Shown one piece after another: positions 36,628 through 49,033 of a DNA stretch of 64,000 nt. This DNA comes from Dictyophora rubrovolvata (Eukaryota; Basidiomycota; Agaricomycetes; Phallales; Phallaceae). Under the pieces are notes generated by a model. That model made no database searches, was not told the DNA's origin, and worked only from the letters and a program-made list of their open reading frames with translations. Position 1 is the stretch's first letter. Each line of letters begins with the position of its first letter. Location of the stretch: the NCBI GenBank assembly GCA_029959195.1, contig CP114122.1, positions 2,108,001-2,172,000 of the forward strand, given 5' to 3'. The position numbers and the translations under genes are program-made.

Positions 36628-36874
36628 TTTTGAGACCAAGCCAAACACAAACACAAATAAGGAAAATAACGCAAACAACAAGAACAATAAAATAAAATAA
36701 ACCAATCTAGAACTCACGTTCAAAGGCAGGGTTCACGCTGGTCAACGGTAGCCGAGCGTCCCTTAATTCGAGTACAATATCGGTTCGAGTCAAATAAGCT
36801 GGTAAAAGACGTGTAAAGCGCGACATGTGTCCGGGATACCATGATGGTGCGGGTGGAAGGAACGGCGGAAACAT
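34667..36874 (-). CDS. MTG1: Mitochondrial ribosome-associated GTPase Mtg1 (YlqF/circularly permuted)
   Basis: The ATG at 36874 gives MFPPFLPPAPSWYPGHMSRF, followed by LELRDARLPLTSVNP, the classic YlqF-family opening. Motif order is permuted: G4 LGKKDL comes first, then after introns G1 GMPNVGKST, and G3 DTPG with PG(V)MVP. The N-terminal lead is short for a mitochondrial presequence. The C-terminal exons (IKEGLYDVEALAAYLVYRL; FIQSLASRLGMIRRGGELD) are the family's helical RNA-binding domain. Mtg1 helps assemble the large mitoribosomal subunit. A long Asp/Asn-rich insert with GDGDFN lies near the C-terminus. The gene ends 34667, 267 bp upstream of the ALY-like start on the same strand. Confidence 0.9.
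36600..36627 (+). repeat. (AC)14 microsatellite
   Basis: Fourteen AC units lie in the first intron of the Mtg1 gene. Confidence 0.9.
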
Positions 36875-37915
36875 GTTTTTAGAAAAGAGTCCTGGCTATG
36901 TAATAGTAGGTAATAGACTCAGGGCGTGTTTTCCAATTCATGTGACTGGTGTGACTGATGTGACGCGGGGTTTCTTTTTGGGAAATTGCAGACTTCTTCT
37001 CTTATGTCTCCACCTGTGAGGATGATGTGACCTCAGCTCCACTCGTATCTCATCTATAGTCATATCATATATCACGAGTATCCGAGGTCCCAAACTCGAG
37101 AGAGAATATTTCAGAAATAGATCTATTTATGTGCCCGTGTGCGGGCATCGGAATTCAATCTGCCCATTCATTGCCCACTCGGACAATCTCAAGCTTAGTA
37201 ATCAAAGATCTTAAAGAGTTCCATGCTGTGCTTTGCGTGCGTAACGCGCGCATGTGCATGCCCGGATGCCTTGATTGGCTGAATTAGGGATGAATAGAAA
37301 TACAATGCAATGTGTACAATGGAACGGAATGGAAGTCTCAATTCGAAAAGGGGGCGAAAGGCATGATGATAGCAGTTCTTCTTCTTTTTGTGCTTCTGAT
37401 TTGTTCACCCGGAATGCACACATTCCAAAAAAAAAACATATACTTGACAAAGAAGAGAAGAGAAGAAAAGAAACAAAAGACAACGTAACGCTTTACGTAT
37501 ACTCCAAAAAAAAAAAAAGATGATCCTAAGAAAAATACACCGCAATAGAGTACAAGATATTTTTTTTCGTCGAGGGGAGCGAAGTGGGGGGTGTAAAAGC
37601 TGAGGAAGGGAGTATAAGGAATTCGACCCCTGGAATAAAACAAGTGAAAGGAAAAAAAAAGTCATACAAAAAGAAAAAGACTCTAGGAAAAAAAAAAACG
37701 CCCAGGTATGGATATTTAAGTTAGACGAGAAACGACGACGACTGACAAACTCATTCTTTCTCCCAAAAGAAAACGCATAAAGGCAAGAAAATTCAAGCCA
37801 AGAAGAAAGAGAAACCAAAGGGAGGGAAAAAAAAGAATGCATAAACAAAAATCAACCAAAGAAAAAAGAGGGGGGAGGAGGGGTGGCACACTGAAAAATT
37901 TCCACATACAACCGC
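36875..37915. other. Intergenic
   Basis: The stretch between Mtg1 and the disordered-protein gene is purine-rich and A-run-rich on the plus strand from 37430 to 37870, giving long but low-complexity Phe/Leu/Ser frames on the minus strand that I do not accept as coding. No other structure is seen. Confidence 0.4.
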
Positions 37916-38846
37916 TCAACCATCAAACTGCTTCCCGCTCCTCGTCCGACGTTCACCCAACGGCAAATCATCCAAACTAAACCCTTTAACCGGCCTCTGA
38001 CTCTGACTTTCATCAACTTCAACTTCAACCCACCCTTTCCATCCTTTTCTCGCGGGCGGAGCTTTTCTCTTCCTCGCTTTGCCGGGTATCAAAGGTGGAA
38101 GTGACGTCGCGTCAGACAGCGATAGCGATAGTTCTTGTTGTTCCGAAGGCGTAAGGGGAACTTCCGATGCGGAAGTAGAGGCAGGGGGGGAAGTCGAATT
38201 TGCCGTATTAGGTATGAGTCCGGGTACGGGCGCAGAAGCAGACGTCAATTTTCCAACTCCAAAACTGAAACTCTCATCTTTCCCAAATAATCGTCCCTGT
38301 CCCTGTCCCTCTTTCCTCTCTTTCTCTTCCGAAACTTCAGCAACAGTCACAGACGACAATGACGATTTCCTAATCCCCAACGAACTCGCTGAAAAACGTG
38401 ACGCTGCTGATGCCGATGCCGATGACGACGGTGATATCAACGGCCTAATCTTGATCGTCAATTTTGGATGCGAATACAGAGGCGAGTATATCCACTTGTT
38501 CTCCGCGGGCGAATAAAGCATATTTCCCTCCCTCGCCGTCTTCCTCGCCATTTGTCTCCACCTCACTGGCTTTGCCTTCTCCTTCTCCTTCTCCTTTCCC
38601 TTTTCCCTCTCCCTCTCCCTCTCCCCCTCGGTCTCCTCATCACTCTCAACAATCTTCATAGCCTTCGATCTACGACGCGAACGAGGCTGGAGGGGACGTT
38701 CAGAACCGACGCTCATCTCTCTTTCGGGCGTAGCCACAAAAGGTATTCGGATATCTTCAGGCTGAACACTAATAGCAGTATCAGTAGCAGCATCAGTGGC
38801 AGTGGCAGTGGTAGTGGCAATAGCAGTAGTCGGGGGAGGAGTAGCC

Positions 38847-38877
<31 letters not shown>

Positions 38878-40441
38878 TTGTCGGAGGAGGGGGAGAAACA
38901 TCCTCCATTTCCACATCCATATCCACATCATCCACATCATCTCCATCAACAGTAACCGCCCGCGGTGGCGTACCGCCTCCTACGCTCATCTTTCCAATAG
39001 GAGAACCCGGCACACTCGGAACGGGAGACAAAATATTATCCAGCGAAAACGATCGCGCAACTGATGATGGTCGCCGTCGTCGTTCATCACTCACCGCCGC
39101 GCCCATAGCATTATTCACATTATTCGCATTCGCATTCGCACTACTCGCATTCGCATCGGCAGCCGGGTCGGAGCGCTTCACCACCACCACTCCGTCCCTA
39201 ATCTGAGTCATCATCATCCAATGCTGCTGCTGCTGCGTCGGTTCAGTAGCGCCGACATTTGATGACTTGAGTTTAGGAGAAGGAATCGTCGGAATAGCTG
39301 ACGAAGCTTGCCACGCCGGTGGGCTCTGCAGCTGTACGATTGTTAAGTCTGCGTCATTATTATTATTAATGCTAGAGCTGTGGTGATGATGAGATGGGTA
39401 TGAGGAGGATGCAGCGTAGTCGTCTGCGTATAGTGGCCCCGATATTTCGGCAAAGGAGGGTCCGAGCTCGTTGTCTGGCGTGTGAGGCCATTTGGAGGAT
39501 GCATGTGAGGCGAGGGAAGTGATTGATCTGGTTGGAGTTGGCGGGGAAGCTGTAAACGAAGCGCGTCGACCCTGAGGAAGATTGGTAACGACCATCGTGG
39601 GTTCGCTTCGGCTAAGGGGACGTTCGGAAACTGTCGCAAAAAAAGAAAAGAGGGACGTGTTAGAATGGGAAAAAAAAGAAGACTTTGAATTAATAAAAGA
39701 GCTTGCTTTACCTTCTTCTTCTTCTTCCGTAATAATTATGCTTGGGGAACGCTGCCGCGAGTCTGGGTCAAGCGCTGGGGAGACGGATTCGTCAGCTTGT
39801 CTAGGCGAGAATTCAGGAGGTGAACGGGGGTCGGTTGGCTGTGTGTTTGGGCATGATGTTTGTGGTGGTGGTGGTGGGGGTGGCGGGTGTTGTTGATTAA
39901 GCGAGGAGAAAGGCGTTTCCTTCGCGAATTCGGTGTCGTAGTGGGATAGTAACAAGTGTGATATGTCCTGAATGCGGCCCATCAACTTGGATCTTCTATC
40001 CGGAGGAGATTGAATAGAATTTTGAGGAGCATCGTCTTCGGATAGCCGTGTCGTAGCTAAGGGAGAGCGGTGATGCTGGTGATGCCGTTGATGGGAAGAT
40101 GACAAGGATTGGGAGGAGGAGGAAGAGGCGGATGAGGAGGCGGACGGAGGTTGAGTCTTGAAAGATCCGATGTGTTGAAAACGCGAGTCGATAAGTAAAG
40201 ACTGGTTCCGTGCAATGATAGAATTGACAGCGCGGATTGTTTCGTCGGTATTAGCCATGTCGGCGAAAAAATCTCGCGAAATGTTAGGGGAGTCGAAATA
40301 ACCAGCGAAAACTTGAGTTGCGGTGCGACGCCTCTTGCGGGGACGGGGGGTGGTGGTATGAGTAGAATGAGGCTGGCTCGCGACGGCCCTTTCGTGCAAC
40401 ATTTTTGTTTTTAATATATAACGGTCGGGTAAAAGTGGCAC
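37916..40441 (-). CDS. Large intrinsically disordered protein, unknown function
   Basis: One reading frame of about 841 codons is open. Near 39640-39715 it crosses a stretch that reads like an in-frame intron (GTAAAGCAAG to GCGACAG, between EEEEEG and SERPLSRS), so the spliced protein may be about 28 residues shorter. A second Met at codon 14 (MLHERAVASQ) is an equally good start. Basic PRPRKRRR near the N-terminus suggests nuclear import. Two blocks look conserved: FAGYFDSPNISRDFFADMA with IRAVNSIIARNQSLL, and VRWRQMARKTAREGNMLYS with ENKWIYSPLY. The rest is Ser, Pro and Thr rich, with polyPro, His and Thr-Ala tracts. It ends LGERRTRSGKQFDG. No domain is recognised. Confidence 0.65.
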
Positions 40442-43400
40442 GGGGAGAGGGGGAGACCCAAGAGGGGATGGGGAGGGGAGGGCTTTTGTTTATGAAAAAG
40501 AGGGTATTCCAAACTTATAGAGTACTTATAAGAGTATATATATATATCCGTCGGAGTCCCAATATTAAGGGAAACCAGAAACTTCTCGATAAGCGCCCGA
40601 AGATTTGGGTCCACGTCAGAAGAAAATATTTAACAAAAATAATATATACTGCCTGACTGACTGACTGAGTTCCTGATAATAAGGTTTTTTTGGAAAAATC
40701 TCCTATTGTTGTGCTTTATTCCAGCGCGGATGGCAGAAAAAAAAAAAAGACTGGGTAATACCGTACCGTATACGGTTCTTGAATCTTGAGACACTGATTT
40801 GGATTTGGGCCCTTTTTTCTCCTATCCGAGAAACGTTGTCACTGGCAGATCTGAATCTCTTCGCTGCAGGATCTTGATGCTTGATGGCCGCTTTAAGGTT
40901 TTTTTCGACTATGCTACGAGTGACGACTAGTGACCCGATTGCGCTTTGTGTGACGTCTGAAATTGGCCTCACTTCACCCTCGTTGCGTCCAGAAAAATGT
41001 GCGCGCGATATTAGGTTTGCGATATTATGTCTTTAGCTCTCCTTTTTCTTATATTCCAGCACCACAGGTGGAGTGCGATAGCGTAAGTATGATATGTATC
41101 AACTATATGTATCATATATAACTGCCACAAATGGCTCCTTGCCTCCGCAAATTACTGCACAGTCCACCCAGCTTCCCGGCCAACTCAGCCCCTTCCTCTC
41201 GCTCTCACGTGGAGATCTCTCCTGCAATCATCTCCTTTAACTTTAAGTGGATACGCCTTCTCCCAGTTTAATTGACTTGGTAAAAATATATATCCATTTC
41301 GTCCGGAAAATGCCATTTCAGATCATATCACTCTCATTTTTCCTCTCATTTCTGTATAAAAATCCGAAACGAAAGGCACCGAGGACCAGCTGATTAATCT
41401 GGTAAATGACTCGCCGCCGTTGTAAACCAAGAGAAAATAATACGGTGTAGTCCTAATTCAATTGTGGTCTAGCTCTAGTTCTTTTTTTTTTTTGAAATCT
41501 TTAGAGATAGAGATAAAAAAAATTATTTTTTCTTTCTTCCTTTCTCTTCTTCTCATCCTTTCATTTCATTCTCTACTGACCTCCAATCTGATTCGTTCCG
41601 AATCAAGATATTCCTTTCGGGGTGCTTGTGACATGTCAGATCTACACAAGACCTGATGGCGCGCTCTAATTGTACATCGGATTCCCCCGCGACACCGCCA
41701 TCCTTCTATCGGGCCCAACCTTTTTTAGTCCTTGTTCCAAAACAATAATAACCCCGCCCAGCTTATTACTATCATTATTATCATTATCATACAATACCTT
41801 ACACACCAGCACTATTCCATTGCTCCACCCCCATACGCGCGCACACCGAGTCATATCCATCCATCCATCCGTCCATGTTCATCTGTTTCCGCGTCCCATA
41901 ATAATATGTACACACACACTGCTTACCTTCTATCAAGTCTTCCATCACGTTTTGGTGAATATATTTCCCATCATCTTCGAATACCGTGCCATCGTCTTCT
42001 CTCGACAATTTTTCACAGGAATTTATTATTATTACAATGGCGAGCGCCAGGCACCTTTTTGTATCCATATAAAGCCTAAACAGTTCGTGACACCTTAAAT
42101 ATTTCCAATAAGTTCTCCCTTTTGGTAAATGTAGATTGCAGATCTACCAATCTCTATAGAACATGTTTCAAAAATAAAGGCTCCCAACCAGCCTTAAGAA
42201 CATTGCGCCATACTAAGCCAGCTTAAATCGGTTCCTTGCCAAACAGAAGAAAAAAATAATTTGGCCCTCTCCCCAAATAAGGAACTTCTTCTCTCCACAA
42301 ATGAGATCCAAATCAAAACATAATGAGCCAAACTTTACGTGAGACATCTTTGGCTGTTTCTACTAGTTTCTCTCTCACTTTTTTTTTAAATCCCCCGCGA
42401 TTCAACCATTGGGCAGCCTCGGCGTTTTGATGATGATGAAAAATACGATGAGTTATTTGTTCCATCCGGGTTCGGGGACCCCAGCTACGGCCATGCCTCA
42501 GTTATGTCAGTTATGCGAGACCAAATGTCGGATGCCGTGATATTTCAATGAACTTTGATTAAAATCGACCGTTTTCTTAGAAACATTTTTTTCATAACAT
42601 CAATCAGCTAAACTATCACGAGGAAGTGTCCGTCTTGCATGAGATACGCATGCATTTTCAAAAAATTTCTAGGAGTTCCAACTCAACTCCTCAAATCTAG
42701 CATGTACATACATACTGTACATCATTTTTCATAGATAATACGAGGTCCAACCTCGACCCTGCAGCTCAGAAATAAACTTAAAGGAAGTCCGAGGCTGAGA
42801 CCGTGCCATGCGAGACCCATCATGATTCTTATTTGAAAATCTCTCCCTGCACTGAGAAATCGGGAGCTACCCTTTTTTTCCCCTAACACACACATAACCA
42901 CTACATATATACAATTCAAAAAATGCAATTTTTAACACATGTATTCGTATCCGACTTCGGAAGCAAAACGCTCAAGGCAAAGGAACGAAGGCCCCGTAGC
43001 TTAGTACATACATTCAGATAAGGATGAACGTGTAACATACCCTTCGAATTGCTCAATGTATCATTCCGCACCTCAATTTAATTTCACTGTAGCTACATAC
43101 ATGTGTACATCTGGCTGCGTCATTTCATATTTCTCCAAAAACATTGAAGGCCGGAACATTTACATATACATATTCATATGATGTTATGCAAAATGACCAT
43201 CAAAGGGGGTTTAGTTTATTTAGAATTCATATTTTGATTCTGATGAGACGAGACGGCATCGTTCCCCATGGCCACTGACATGAAAAGCGATGTCTTTGGA
43301 ATATCATATATTTATGTACCTCAGACTCGGACCCGGAGCTCTCTCATGGTATGTGCATTAATGATTAACGACGTTTCTTCCTCAGCTGTAATGCGGCGCC

Positions 43401-45036
43401 CCGACTTTGGCTGTCTCAATTATACTAACACGGATCCGGAATGCCGAGCGGTTGGGTTGTTGACATTCGGAACTGAACGCATCTTTGATACAACTTCACG
43501 CCGACGATCAGCTTGGTTGGGTACATGGAATGCCTCGGAAAGTACTATCATTCTCGCTAATTAAAAGTCGCAATCAATAATTTCAACCGACATCAACCAA
43601 TGAAACCTCTACACTCTATCTAAGAAGTATGTACATACTGAGATATAATTTGATCAACTATTGGATCATGAAAAATGTGATATGTGTAACCCATCTACCC
43701 AAATGGTACATATATACATATTTACATGCTGGAGCATGTGCTCATCAACTCCGTCAATGTGCTACAACCTGCTCAGAAATTTACCCGACAATTTTACGGG
43801 ATGCTCCCTTGCTAATAAAAGAAATTAATCTCTCAACTCGGATGCTTAATTAATGTTCACTGTTGTTTGAAGGGTCTTTGGGAAGTCGGGAAGTCTAAGA
43901 TTTAAGCTCAAAGATCGACGCACTATAGAAGAGTGTTATTTTATTCAGTTCAGAGAGAGAAAAAGAGAACTTCTTCCAGACTTCTGAATCCTCAGTGTGA
44001 TTCATCAAGTTGGTGCACGGTAAAGAATAGCTCAAACAGGGTAACGCATTTGGAAATGGTATATCCAAAACAGACTTTAACTTAGAATTTAGAAGGCGGA
44101 AAAGGAATTCCACATGAGATCTCGGAAATTTTATTAATTTGTCCTACACTTAAATGATTTAATCTCACTCTTCAGGTTGTATTTTACTTAGATACGGACC
44201 CCTCAGTTCAGTTGAATGGGTCCCAACGCCATTGAGCTCTTGTTCCGAATCCTCTCAGATTGCTGATTCAGAAAGCGGACACGTTGAGCCACAGCCCTTA
44301 CTTTGCCTGTAACAACTTGATTGACTTGAAGCCTTTGAGAGATCGGATCTCCATTCGTAACAGCTCAAGTCCCCTTCAAGAATTTTTCAAACGGCTTGTA
44401 AATAATACATCTGAATCAGTCCTAAAAATGAGACTTCGACGACGAGATTTTTTTTCTCTTTCTTCTTTTTAATGCGATGCAATCAAGACCCGGAAGATCA
44501 TGATTGACACCCTTCCCTTGCCAACATTTCATATTATAATACCAACGTTTACGTATATATTTAACTTAACGATCTCGAGTTCGTGTTCTTTTGAAACGAC
44601 TGGAAGGTGGAAAGTGGAAGAAGGGGCCCGGATATCTCCTTTTTATTTTTCCGGAGGCACATGTTACATATGGTACATACATATTGTAGTACGAGATAAA
44701 TAACCAATTTTCTATTGGACAATAGAAGTGAAAAAGCCAAAAGCATTGAGGTTTTTTGTTACATAATATTTGTTTGTTTGTTTTTTTTTAATACAAGAGG
44801 TCAATTTCAAATACTGGGAAAAGCAGGTGATCACCTAGGGGCGAGAAGAGAAAAAGAAAGAAAACGCCGGGAGGTGGCAGGCAAAATATGGATTAAAGGA
44901 TAGCCCATGCGGATTCTCAAAGCGATATTGAAAGGCTAAAATAACCAACACACAAAGGAAAGAGAAAAAAGAAAAAAAAAACAACAACAATACAAATACG
45001 CGCTTGCAAGCTAGAAGAAAACAATAAGAGAAAAGG
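40442..45036. other. 4.6-kb gene-poor region with clustered TACATA motifs
   Basis: No open frame here has recognisable protein features or plausible exon partners. From about 42.7 to 44.7 kb, palindromic or repeated GTACATACAT-type motifs recur: 42701-42723, 43003, 43095, 43160, 43625, 43706 and 44672. Long pyrimidine runs occur at 41480-41580. The region is the upstream flank of the disordered-protein gene and the downstream flank of the Zn2Cys6 gene. A long noncoding RNA or a decayed element is possible, but neither can be shown. Confidence 0.4.
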
Positions 45037-45184
45037 TCAAGTTGTGATTCCCAAGCCAGCCACAAGATTTTGCCATGCCCCATCATCATCTACCAATGGG
45101 TAGTTTTCTTCCGGCTGGTATACACTGGCATAGCCCTGCATCATGTCAAGCCATGATGGCGCGGCGCCTCCCTGAGATTGAGGT

Positions 45185-45234
<50 letters not shown>

Positions 45235-48200
45235 CATTGGGGACATGTAACCATACGGTAAAGATGCCAACATCTCTACCGGAATATCGATCTGAGGTGG
45301 TGCCTGCGACACCGGCATTGAAACCGGCCGTTGTTGCTCTTGTTGTTGTCGTAAATCACCGAACTCCGAAACCGAGACTTGATTTGAAATTTGATTCTGA
45401 TACATGCCATGAGGAATAGCATTGTTCAATTTTTCGTAGTTCATGAGTGATTGGAATACGTCGTTTTGCTGTTGCTGCGAAGGTGATATTCCGCCTACTG
45501 CATCACTGGCACTGGCACTGGCACTAGCACTGACGCCGGCGCCATTAGTAGTATTCGTTGTTGCCGGCATATCATTCCCCCTGAAATACAATCGCCTCTT
45601 CTCCAAATCCCGCTCGAAAACAGCATTCATATCTTCTAAAAGCGTGGGATGTAAGTCACCCACGGGTGCAGCGCTCGGGGGCGAATCTGATGATGTAGCA
45701 CTAGACGGGGTCGCCGAAGTCAGGGCAGATGTCGTCGTCGACCCTTTCGAATTCGACGACCGAACTACCCTCGCAGATCCGGCAAGTAAGCTCAAACCAA
45801 GTCCAATTCCATCATTAGCCAAGTTCACATAGTTCGTGCTCACGCCAGTTTCGAGTGCTCGTCGGGCTTTTTCGCGGAGCTGGCCGACCGTTTTCTGTGT
45901 GAAAAAAGGCAATGCAAATGAGCTCTTCCCCTCCCCCAAACCAAATTTGGTGATTTGATAAATTGATGGCCGTTCATTTCCATCAAAGAAAAAAACTCTA
46001 ACTTTGACTTACCAGTGCACGCTTCGGGCGGTCGTGTTGGGAATCACGTCCAGCCCATTGACATAATTGCGAATAGATGGCTTCCATGGACACCATGGCC
46101 TCCGGAGCTAAAACACAGCGGGGATGTTGAATCACAACAGAACTCACGATAATCTATCAAAAAAAAAATCACCAAGAAAAAGGTGTCAATGTTAACGTCA
46201 GTACCAGCGCCACCCAGCGAAGAACTAATCTAAAATAAAACGTACCGCACTAGCCAAGGCATGTGTCCAAAACACCCTTTCGAAAACGCAACAAAAAAGA
46301 AGTCTGGTTAAAGATCCGAGATCAGATCAATGAAATAACACACTAACCAGAAACGACAAGGTAAATCAGGTTCGAGCTCGAGAAGAAAACCAAGTAATTT
46401 GATTATCACTTGTGCAGCACGCAGTGCAGCGAGGAAGGACGGTGAATAGCGGCTGCTTCTGAGGTAATCGTTCGTTGGGACGGAACAAACTCTGACAAAG
46501 TAATTTCGATGGAGATAAATCGTGACTATAAAGATAGGAGGTTATACAAGTAACACATTGGTACTGGTACTATTCGAGATGACTCACGAGCTTCCTTTGC
46601 CGCGAGGATGTAAAAGTTACACATGACACCCCCTTTGGTCAGATGTTTCAAGTCATCCAGAACGATCTGTTTCAACTAGATATTCAAAACAGGGACTCTG
46701 GTCTAAATATAGGAATGGCCTCACGGTAAGGCTCCCGACAGGACTGCCAAACACATCTTCAGCACAATCACGGAGTTTTCGATCCATGAGTATAACGTCG
46801 CTGTATCTATGTTTCGAACTGCTCAGAACGAATTCCGCGAATTCTGGAAGAATTGTGGAAGTCATCAACTCAATACGATACCGATCTGAGATAATATGGA
46901 AAAACGTTTAAAAACAATGAAACCACAATGAAATGTCAAATTTAGGCTTGACCTCCATGTTTGACCCGACCGTCTGGAAGTTGTATAGGCTGATCCGGGT
47001 TAATTCCACAGTCGATATATTGTCTTGACAATGGCGGTGGTTTTCCAAAAGCTAACCCTAGAAAAACAGATCAGAAGGGTGAATGTGCATTCGTCATGGA
47101 AAAATTCCAACCCTAAAAAAATTAGTTATGTTTGAATATCTCAAGAAAGCACGATAAAAAAAATGGTACTTGAAAAGAGTTGAACCGAATAATTTGCCAA
47201 AGTAACGAACGTCTTTCTTCAACAACTGATGGTGGAAGGTTCCATGCCCGACTGCTACGATCTGCATAGACACAATCAACCGACTATCACGCCGCTCTTT
47301 GGAACGATGACTTACGTAGTCCCATCTGAAAGGAACGGTCATATAAGCATTATAAGTACCCCAATCACTGGCAAAGCGACACGAACGTTCACTGCGATAC
47401 TCGTCGCGAGAGATAATAATGACCACACAATCTCAGGGGTATTGTTTTCGTCCAGAAGCATGTGGTAGAATACCATTAACATCTATTTTCCAAGAGATAT
47501 TTTTAAAAAAGGGAATCGAATTGGAAAGAAAGCAAGTTTAATTACCAAAACACGAATCGTTGGAAGGCTGGGATTTTCAAGCATTGATTTTTCACCGGAC
47601 ATGGCAGCCCTGGCAAGTTGATGATACCGCGCCGCATTCTGGTGGGATATTGTAGAGTCTTCTTTTGATGAATTGCGCAAATCAAGGCACGACGCGATGG
47701 CAAAGCTCATAAAAAGTGTTGCGGCATGAGTAAGCGAATACAAATTTGATACTGAAGGGATAGGGAGATTATACACGGGATCAAAAATGGTTTCTTGTAC
47801 GACGTTTTCGGGAATTGACGAGTACCTTTTGTTTAATGTTATAAAATAGGATGCAAAGAAATAAGAACTTACATCCATGCAGCGCTCTCGAAATATATGT
47901 CTCGTAGTCTCCTTGACTCCGTGTGATCGGGAAGGTAGACATTGAGATGCTCGCGGATGGCACTTTCGGGAACATTGATGAATAATGGATAGAGTATTGA
48001 GTCTTTAATTGGATCAATTGCCTCTACGCCCTGTCCGTCATCTCCAGTTGTTCGTTTTGGCAAGCCACTTAGTTCATGCTATCAAAACTATCGAGCGCCG
48101 AATTGAGAACTTCAGAGGCCGGTTGCTTACATGATAGTAGCTCTGAATGTCATAAGCATTAGGAGGATTTGTTTCGTTGGACGAGTCAGTTAACATGAAC

Positions 48201-49033
48201 ATACGTACCTCCATTCCTGCACTGTGACCATAGAAGCTAGCAGTGCCAGATTCGGGATCTATAGCCAATGTTCCAATTGATTCTTCTAATCCCGTGTTCT
48301 CGTCTTCGGTCTCTGTCATGTCTGGAAGTGACATGCACCGATAAGGGCTTTGTCTTGACTATGAATTCATGACCCACCAGTGTCGACAAGCAACGGGTGT
48401 GGTTCCTCCGAGTACTTTGTTTGGAGGGACGCCAAAGCTTCCTATAGACTTGTTACTTCAGTGAAATAAAAGAAGAACGTAGTTTAGAACCTCTAGCTGT
48501 TTAATTCTTTCGGACATCTTTGCCACAACGTTTGTTCCTTTTTTGCTTAGTTGAGGGTTTTTCCTGTTGAATATGAGTTTTGCGGGACCACATAATGTTC
48601 AGTCACAAGGAATACCGTGGTCGAGTGATAAGGGATGCTATGGGATTGAGTCAGCTCCTCTTATTGGTCTCGAAGTCGTAATCGCATACATTCGGGGCAT
48701 AACGCAGCTAAACCCCGGCGACGACTGGCAGGGACGGATGGATACCAGATAAAGATGGTTTCATTCTTTCCCAGGAAATCTTTCGACGTACCACGATGAA
48801 CATGGAAACTGTCTGTCGCATTTCCTAAGATTGAAATCACAATGTTTGGATCAGAATGTCCCGAACTGGAAGAGCCTGAAAGATGATGGATTACAATTTG
48901 AGCCTGCAGTATTTACCAACAAATATATTGGTCAAATTGGGAGATATGAGAGAGTAGGATTGAGGCCATCCAACCTTCTACATTCCGCACATGAGATGAT
49001 TTTCTCCTTCTTGCTCGATTCTTCGCGTTTCAT
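45037..49033 (-). CDS. Zn2Cys6 transcription factor with fungal-specific TF domain and polyQ tail
   Basis: The ATG at 49033 begins MKREESSKKEKIISCAECRR. Joining six small exons (49033-48975, 48903-48895, 48824-48792, 48724-48690, 48637-48616, then 48563 on) gives CAEC-RRLKLK-C-DRQFP-C-SS-C-RRRGLAAL-C, a perfect C-x2-C-x6-C-x5-C-x2-C-x8-C zinc cluster. A linker and a coiled-coil start, KMSERIKQLE, follow. Downstream exons (HLNVYLPDHTESRRLRDIYFESAAWM, PIPSVSNLYSLTHAATLFMSFAIA, RYHQLARAAMSG) are the fungal_trans domain. The tail is Ser/Thr and Gln rich with 17 consecutive Gln and ends DGAWQNLVAGLGITT. It should bind CGG-type DNA sites in the nucleus; its targets are unknown. The protein fits a family of basidiomycete regulators with the same CAECRRLKL opening. 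Confidence 0.85.
45184..45234 (-). repeat. CAG/CAA repeat coding 17 Gln
   Basis: An uninterrupted Gln run in the C-terminal tail of the Zn2Cys6 factor, encoded by mixed CAG and CAA. The mixture slows slippage compared with a pure repeat. Confidence 0.9.

Noticed and set aside
37405-37848. Long minus-strand frame rich in Phe, Leu and Ser
   Set aside because: It is the complement of A-rich simple sequence; there is no start context, domain or splice logic.
38468-39064. Long plus-strand frame opposite the disordered-protein gene
   Set aside because: A shadow frame of repetitive Thr/Ala/Pro codons in the minus-strand gene.
41670-42098. 142-codon plus-strand frame
   Set aside because: It comes from pyrimidine-rich sequence with ATTATT runs; no domain, and a competing frame overlaps it.
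48688-48699. CPEC in direct read-through (CPECMRLRLR) taken at first as a degenerate zinc cluster
   Set aside because: A stop follows, and splicing at 48689 gives a complete six-Cys cluster from upstream exons, so the second Cys there is intronic.
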